64,000 nt of DNA. It comes from Cenococcum geophilum 1.58. Its lineage: Eukaryota; Ascomycota; Dothideomycetes; Gloniales; Gloniaceae. This document shows, in pieces, positions 58,870 through 64,000 of the stretch. The stretch covers positions 1,054,001 to 1,118,000 of the forward strand of contig KV748196.1 of NCBI GenBank assembly GCA_001692895.1, written 5' to 3'. The position numbers and the translations under genes were made by a program. Every line of letters starts with the position of its first letter. Within the stretch, counting starts at the first letter, position 1. Below the pieces are notes generated by a model. That model ran no database searches. It saw only the letters and a program-made list of their open reading frames with translations, and was not told where the DNA came from.

Positions 58870-60730
58870 GATTAACTCTATAAGCTAAATTAAGATGTTA
58901 TAGCAATATATAGATAATAATTAGCAATAATAACAATAGAGTTAAAGTACTTATTAATTAATAGCGACGAGAATAGTAAAGGAACTAACTGGGGGTATCT
59001 AAACCTTAATAACGTAATAGAAGTAGAGACTAAAACCGCTATAGAGCAAGGTTCAGTAACGGGTATTATAACACCGTTAAACACAGCGTCTATTACTTTA
59101 TAAGACGGAAGAAGTAATATCTAAGGACGATTAAGCAAGTAGATGACTGCTAGTGCTAGCTTACCACTTAATAAAGGCAAAAGGCTAAAGGCTTAAGATT
59201 CTTATAATAAGATAAGAGATAACTAAGATTCTTAAGACAAGATAAGGTAAGCTTAAAGACCCATAATAGACAAAAATTAATAAAGTAGGGTAGCAGCTTA
59301 GTTTAAAGACATACAAATAAGCTCGGGATAAGAATTCCTAATGGCATAAGATTCTTAAGAAGAGATAAGTAAGATCTAGGACTCTTAAGATAAGATAAGG
59401 ACACTAATAAAGCCTAGTTGGACTAAGGCTAGAGCTAAGCTTAAGTTAAAAGTAAGCTCGGGATTAAAGAATCCAAGGGGTTAAGAATTCGGAGTGTGAA
59501 TTAGAATACCCATAAGTAAGAGATAAGGAGCTTCTTTATAGATTAGAGAATCTGCAGTGTAAATAGTAATTAGACTGGGAGACAGATATATAGACCTAGA
59601 AGACTTACTAAGGGAATATAATGTTTAGCCTAAAGATTAAAAAGTTAATACTAAGATTAAGAAGTATAAAGACTTTAAGGATCCACTTGTAAGACGCGAC
59701 GTAAAAGAAACCATAGAAGAATTTAGGATAAGAATTACCTTATGGCAAGAACAGAAACTAGATAAGAGATCTAATATATTAGGACGTATAAGGGATAGAG
59801 CGCCAGTATAAAAGATCACTAATAGGCCTAGAGTAGGCACACTAAGAGCCAAGTGGCTTACTAAACTAGAATAAGAAGAGGATCTAGGGATTCCTACTAG
59901 GTTTAAGGAATAATATACTAAAGGCTATTATAACGTAGTAATGAGGAGATATTTCCTTACGGATAAGCCGTATATACTTAAGCAGCTATATTAAAAGTAG
60001 TATAGGCAACGACATAATAATAAGTAGAAAGATTTCTATATATAGTTAGACAAGAAAGTTGTCTAAGACCACCCGATTATAGAGAAGGCTATAACTTATA
60101 TTAAGGAAGCCTTAATTATAACATTAAAGGATTTAGAGGAGCAATTAGAGGACTGGAGAAGCGAGAGGCGTATCTTAGTACCTGCAAATAAAGTCGCAAC
60201 GCTTAAATTAATATAAGAAAGGTTTAAACTTAAGGACAAAGATAAGCTAAGAGTTAACCTAAGATATTAAGCATATTACATACTATTATGGATAGCATAT
60301 GTGGATAATACATGCAACATATATAGAGCACCAAAGGATAAAAATCGAAAGTATTTAATAAGGATATATTGGATAACGGATAAGGCAAAGTATCGAAATG
60401 CTAAGTATATGCATGGTTGGCACCTAGTAGAAGTTTAAAAATAAGGAGACTTAACACTTTAACTAGGAAAATTCCTTACGGAAGAATGCCTAGAAGGACG
60501 ACAATAGTAGAAATGTCTAGAGAACACCTATCTATAGTATATCGAAGACAAAAAACAAACTAAGTATTGGCCTAAGTTGGACTAAGTATAAGTAGGATCT
60601 AGCAGCTAGTAGTTAGGAAAAGTAGAGGCCTACGGGACCAAAGGAAGCTAGTAGTAGAGCCTTAGACCCTTAAAGGAATTTAAGGACAATACCTAAATTT
60701 ATAAGTTAAATAGCAAAATTAACAGTTTAA
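58870..60730 (+). pseudogene. Element D: extra coding region between gag and protease (best copy)
   Basis: This is the least damaged copy of the extra region. About 59,530-60,700 can be followed in a single frame with relatively few stops. Visible features are a K-D-F-K-D block with following E-E-F-R (about 59,640-59,740), a G-R-I-R-D-R segment (about 59,785), an aromatic stretch RRYFLTDKPYIL (about 59,945-59,985) and a W-R-S-E-R-R basic segment (about 60,155). The composition is soluble, helical and strongly charged. I recognise no family. It could be an accessory Gag-like or RNA-binding domain, but that is speculation. Confidence 0.6.
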
Positions 60731-63700
60731 GGCATTAATAGATAGTGGAGCAATAAGAAACTATATCTTGCTAGCAGCAGTTAAAAGAATAGGGTTACCA
60801 CATAGATAGAAGGAATGTCCTTACCTATTAATAACGATTTTAGGAGATCCAATAGCCTACGGAGGAGGCATTATTAATCTTAAAATAGGACCTATTTAGC
60901 TAACCATTAAAGGAAGATAAGTTGAAATGTCTTTTAATATATTACCATTAGGGAATAATAAGGCAGTATTAGAAATGCCTTAGTTACAGGAATATAATCC
61001 GAAGATTAATTAGGTTATAGGTTAGGTTAATATTAGAGATATATAACGCCATAAGATGCGACAATAAACTAAGTTAGTATAGTACTAAGTAAAAGCGACC
61101 TATAAAGAAACGGAAAAAGGGCTAAGCTATATACCAAAAAGATACTACAAGTATAGCAAGAAACTATAGTCACCTAAGAGTAAAAAGCTATTAGAGTATG
61201 CAGCATAGGACTATAAAATAGAATTAGAACTAGGAATAAGTCTAAGGTTCTTTCTAATCTATAAGCTTACTAAAGAAGAAGGTAGAGCATTAAAAGAGTT
61301 TATCTAAAAAAAACTTATAAAAGGGATACATTAGACTATTGTAGTTATTAGCGGGTTATCTAGTACTGTTTATACCAAAAATAATAGCAAACTAAGGCTG
61401 TGTATTAACTATAGATAGTTAAATAGCATTACCAGGAAGAATAGGTATCCTTTACCCTTAATTAGCGAGATCTAAAATAGGATAGGTAATATACAAATCT
61501 TTATAAAGATAGATCTAAGATAGGCGTACCATTAGATTAGGATTAAGGAAGGCGACAAATAAAAGGCAGCCTTTAGGTTAAAGGAAGGACTATATAAACT
61601 ATTAGTTATACAATTTGGGCTTATAAACGCACTAGTAACGTTCCAGAAGCGAATTAACAATATATTAGGAGAATATTTAGATAAATTTATTATGGTATAC
61701 CTTAATAATATTATTATCTACTTAATAAACAAGGAAGAGTATAGAGAACACGTTAAATAGGTTTTAAAGAGACTATAAGAAGAACAAATGCTAGTAGCAA
61801 TTAAGAAATGCGAGTTCTTTACAAGGAAGACCAATTTTGTTAGATTTATTATTAAACTAGGCCAACTTAGTATAGATCTAAAGAAGATTAAGGCCATAGT
61901 AAATTAGCAAGAACTAGAGAACGTTACGCAGTTAAAATCGTTCCTAGGGTTTTGCAATTACTGTAGAAGGTTTATAGCGCAATAGTTAAAGAATATTAAA
62001 CTATTCATACGATTAACGAAGAAAGAAGAACTATAGGTATAGGGAGAGGAACAGTAAAAACTTTTTAAGAAAATTAAAGAGTTATTTACCTAGGAGCCAG
62101 TTCTTAAAATCTATTAACTAGGGCTAGAAACGGTTATAGAAACAGATACATTAGACTTTATACTAGGAGTATATTTTATACAAAGGCATCTAGACGGATA
62201 GTATTTAGTAGCATACTATAGTTAGAAGATAACACTACTAGAGTTAAACTATAACATCTATAATAAGGAGTTATTAGGTATAGTTATAGTACTAAAGAAA
62301 TAAAGAGCATTTTTACAAGGTATAGAGAAACTATTTATAGTTAAGACGGATTATAAAAACCTAATAGGATTTCTAACGATAAAGGAACTTAATTAAAGGC
62401 AGGTTAGATAGGTAGAGATGCTTATAAAATACTATTTTAAGATTTAGCATACTAAGGGTATAGACAACACGCAAGCTAACGCGTTAAGTTAAAAGGCTAA
62501 ACTATAAAATAACGATAAGCTATTAGGGGCTTTACTGCAAAAAGATACAGATAGACTAATTAGGTATAATTATCTAAAAATCGCAGTAACTTAAAAGGAT
62601 AAGTTAGAAAAGGTCTATAAGACACTAGAAAGCTTTTAGGCATAAAGAATTCTAGAAGCGCAGCTAGAAGATCTATAGTTAGATATATACGAAAACTAAG
62701 AAGCGAAGTACATTCTAAGAAGCATAGTAAAGCAGTTTATAGAGGACTTCTATAAGGGACTAACTTAAGGACATAATGGAGCTATAGGCTTAGTGTTAAG
62801 ACTTTAGGAGGAGTATATTATTAACGGAATCTAGAGGATAGCCAGAAGAGTTACTAAAGAGTATTTAGATTGCTAAAGGAATAAACTAATAAGGCATAAG
62901 CCGTATAGAGGGCTATAACCTATTAAAACACCAGAGAGACTATAGGAGGTTATATTATAGGACTTTATTATTAAGTTACTAAAGTTAAGAGATCCTATTA
63001 CCGAATAAGATTATAACGCAATCTTAGTAATAGTAGACAAGCTTACAAAGTAGGGATACTTTATAGCCTATACAGAAGAAATCTTAGCGGAAGATATCGC
63101 TAGAATCTATATTAAAGAAGTATTTGCAAAATATAGAGCACTAAGTAAAATTATATTAGATAGAGATTTAAGATTCGTAACAGTATTCTAGGAGGTATTC
63201 TTGGCGGAATAAGGAGTTTAAGTAGTAACTTCCACCGCATATTATCCGCAAATAGACGATTAAACGGAAAGATTAAACTAGACACTAGAGCAGTATCTAA
63301 GGCATTATATTAATCACGCATAGAATAATTAGGTATTACTATTACTAGTTATACAGTTTATATATAATACAACACCACAGGAAGAAATGGGTATGTTACT
63401 ATTTAAGGCGAATTATAAATACGAGCTAAGAACATTATTATCGCTATATTAAGCAAAGAAAACGAGTAGTAAAGCTAAGTAGAGAATAGAGACTTTAATA
63501 AATCTTTATGTAAACCTTATGGAAACAGCTAAGGCAGTATAGCAAAGAATAAAAAAGTACTATAATGCTAAGAGATCTAAGGGACCAGATCTTAAGGAGG
63601 GAGATAAAGTATGGCTACTGTATAAAATTTTTAAAAGTTAATAACTAAGCAAGAAGTTGGACCACGTTAGACTAGGACCTTTTAAAATTATATAAAGGAT

Positions 63701-64000
63701 TTCACCAGTCATATTTAAGTTAAACCTACTAGCTAAAATAAAGATCTACCCTATATAGCATATCGCGATACTAGAGCTAGCATATAGGAATATTAAGTCA
63801 CTAGTTTATAAGGCAGATATATATAGAGGTTAAGAAGAAGACAAATAGTAAGTTTTAAAGATTATTAGTTATAAGGATATAGATAATAAAATATAGTATA
63901 AGGTTAAGTAGATAGGCTATACTAAGACTACCTAGAAGCCACTAGAGAACTTAAAGAACGCTATAGGAAAGGTATAGGAGTATCGGAAGAAAATAGGTTA
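60731..64000 (+). pseudogene. pol: pol of element D (3' end beyond window)
   Basis: Protease is at 60,732-61,030 with the catalytic LIDSGA intact. RT is at about 61,265-61,850 with YLNN at 61,698-61,709. RNase H is at about 62,120-62,560. Integrase is at about 62,690-63,720, with the zinc-binding part near 62,765-62,885. A chromodomain starts near 63,850 and is cut by the window edge. The integrase region lacks the clustered indels seen in A and B, so it is a good reference for them. Confidence 0.85.

Larger units (their letters stand above)
57114..64000 (+). mobile_element. Ty3 chromovirus D, 5' 6.9 kb (runs off the window)
   Basis: This is a fifth member of the A/B/C/I family. The 5' LTR, gag, extra region, protease, RT, RNase H, integrase and chromodomain start are present. 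The 3' non-coding region and 3' LTR are beyond the edge. It is the least mutated copy in places, for example an intact IDSGA protease site. Even so, stops are numerous. Confidence 0.92.

Noticed and set aside
58890..59084. 64-codon minus-strand frame
   Set aside because: It is antisense within element D coding sequence, and the sister copies do not keep it.
1..64000. tRNA, rRNA or small RNA genes
   Set aside because: No cloverleaf with A- and B-box sequences and no rRNA-like stretch could be recognised by eye. A tRNAscan or Infernal run would settle it.

Overview
The window is a gene-poor, AT-rich block of a filamentous ascomycete (Pezizomycotina) genome, made almost entirely of transposable elements inactivated by repeat-induced point mutation (RIP). 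The retroelement reading frames keep recognisable family motifs, but Gln and Trp codons have become TAG or TAA throughout and TpA is heavily over-represented, as expected from C-to-T change on both strands. I found no intact host gene, rRNA or tRNA. Nothing in the sequence identifies the species.

Layout. Positions 1-32,059 are a nested pile of retrotransposons. The outermost is a Ty3 chromovirus (F, + strand). F was entered by Ty3 element B and by Ty3 element G (minus strand). B was entered by A and by C, and A by a LINE (E). Target-site duplications (TSDs) support the order: A in B (CTTAC), C in B (GTAGA), E in A (about 30 bp) and G in F (TTGCC/TTACC). Positions 32,060-38,457 hold DNA-transposon remnants (a Fot1/pogo-type transposase 5' fragment, foldback MITEs, and a region bounded by 23-bp perfect inverted repeats) together with tandem arrays of 12-, 20-, 4-, 9- and 17-bp units. 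Positions 38,458-44,533 are a complete but RIP-killed Ty1/copia element (H, minus strand, TSD AATGT) inside the 17-bp array. Positions about 44,700-47,232 and 55,194-55,560 are one RecQ-like helicase pseudogene (J), split by a full-length Ty3 element (I, minus strand, TSD ACCTT). Positions 55,852-57,113 are another copy of the composite satellite block, cut by Ty3 element D, which runs off the right edge.

A, B, C, D and I are one Ty3 chromovirus family: LTRs of 420-427 bp (TGTTACGG...CCGTTACA), Gag with a zinc knuckle, an unusual coding stretch of about 1.8-1.9 kb between Gag and protease, then protease, RT, RNase H, integrase and a chromodomain. F and G are two other chromovirus types. Chromodomains direct insertion to heterochromatin, which fits the nesting seen here.

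The least expected material is a composite repeat unit in which arrays with different periods and fixed spacers recur in the same order at three places, a palindrome module shared by the 3' ends of unrelated LTR elements, and small islands that RIP has largely spared. Domain boundaries inside pseudogenes are approximate, because they were read by eye through many stop codons.
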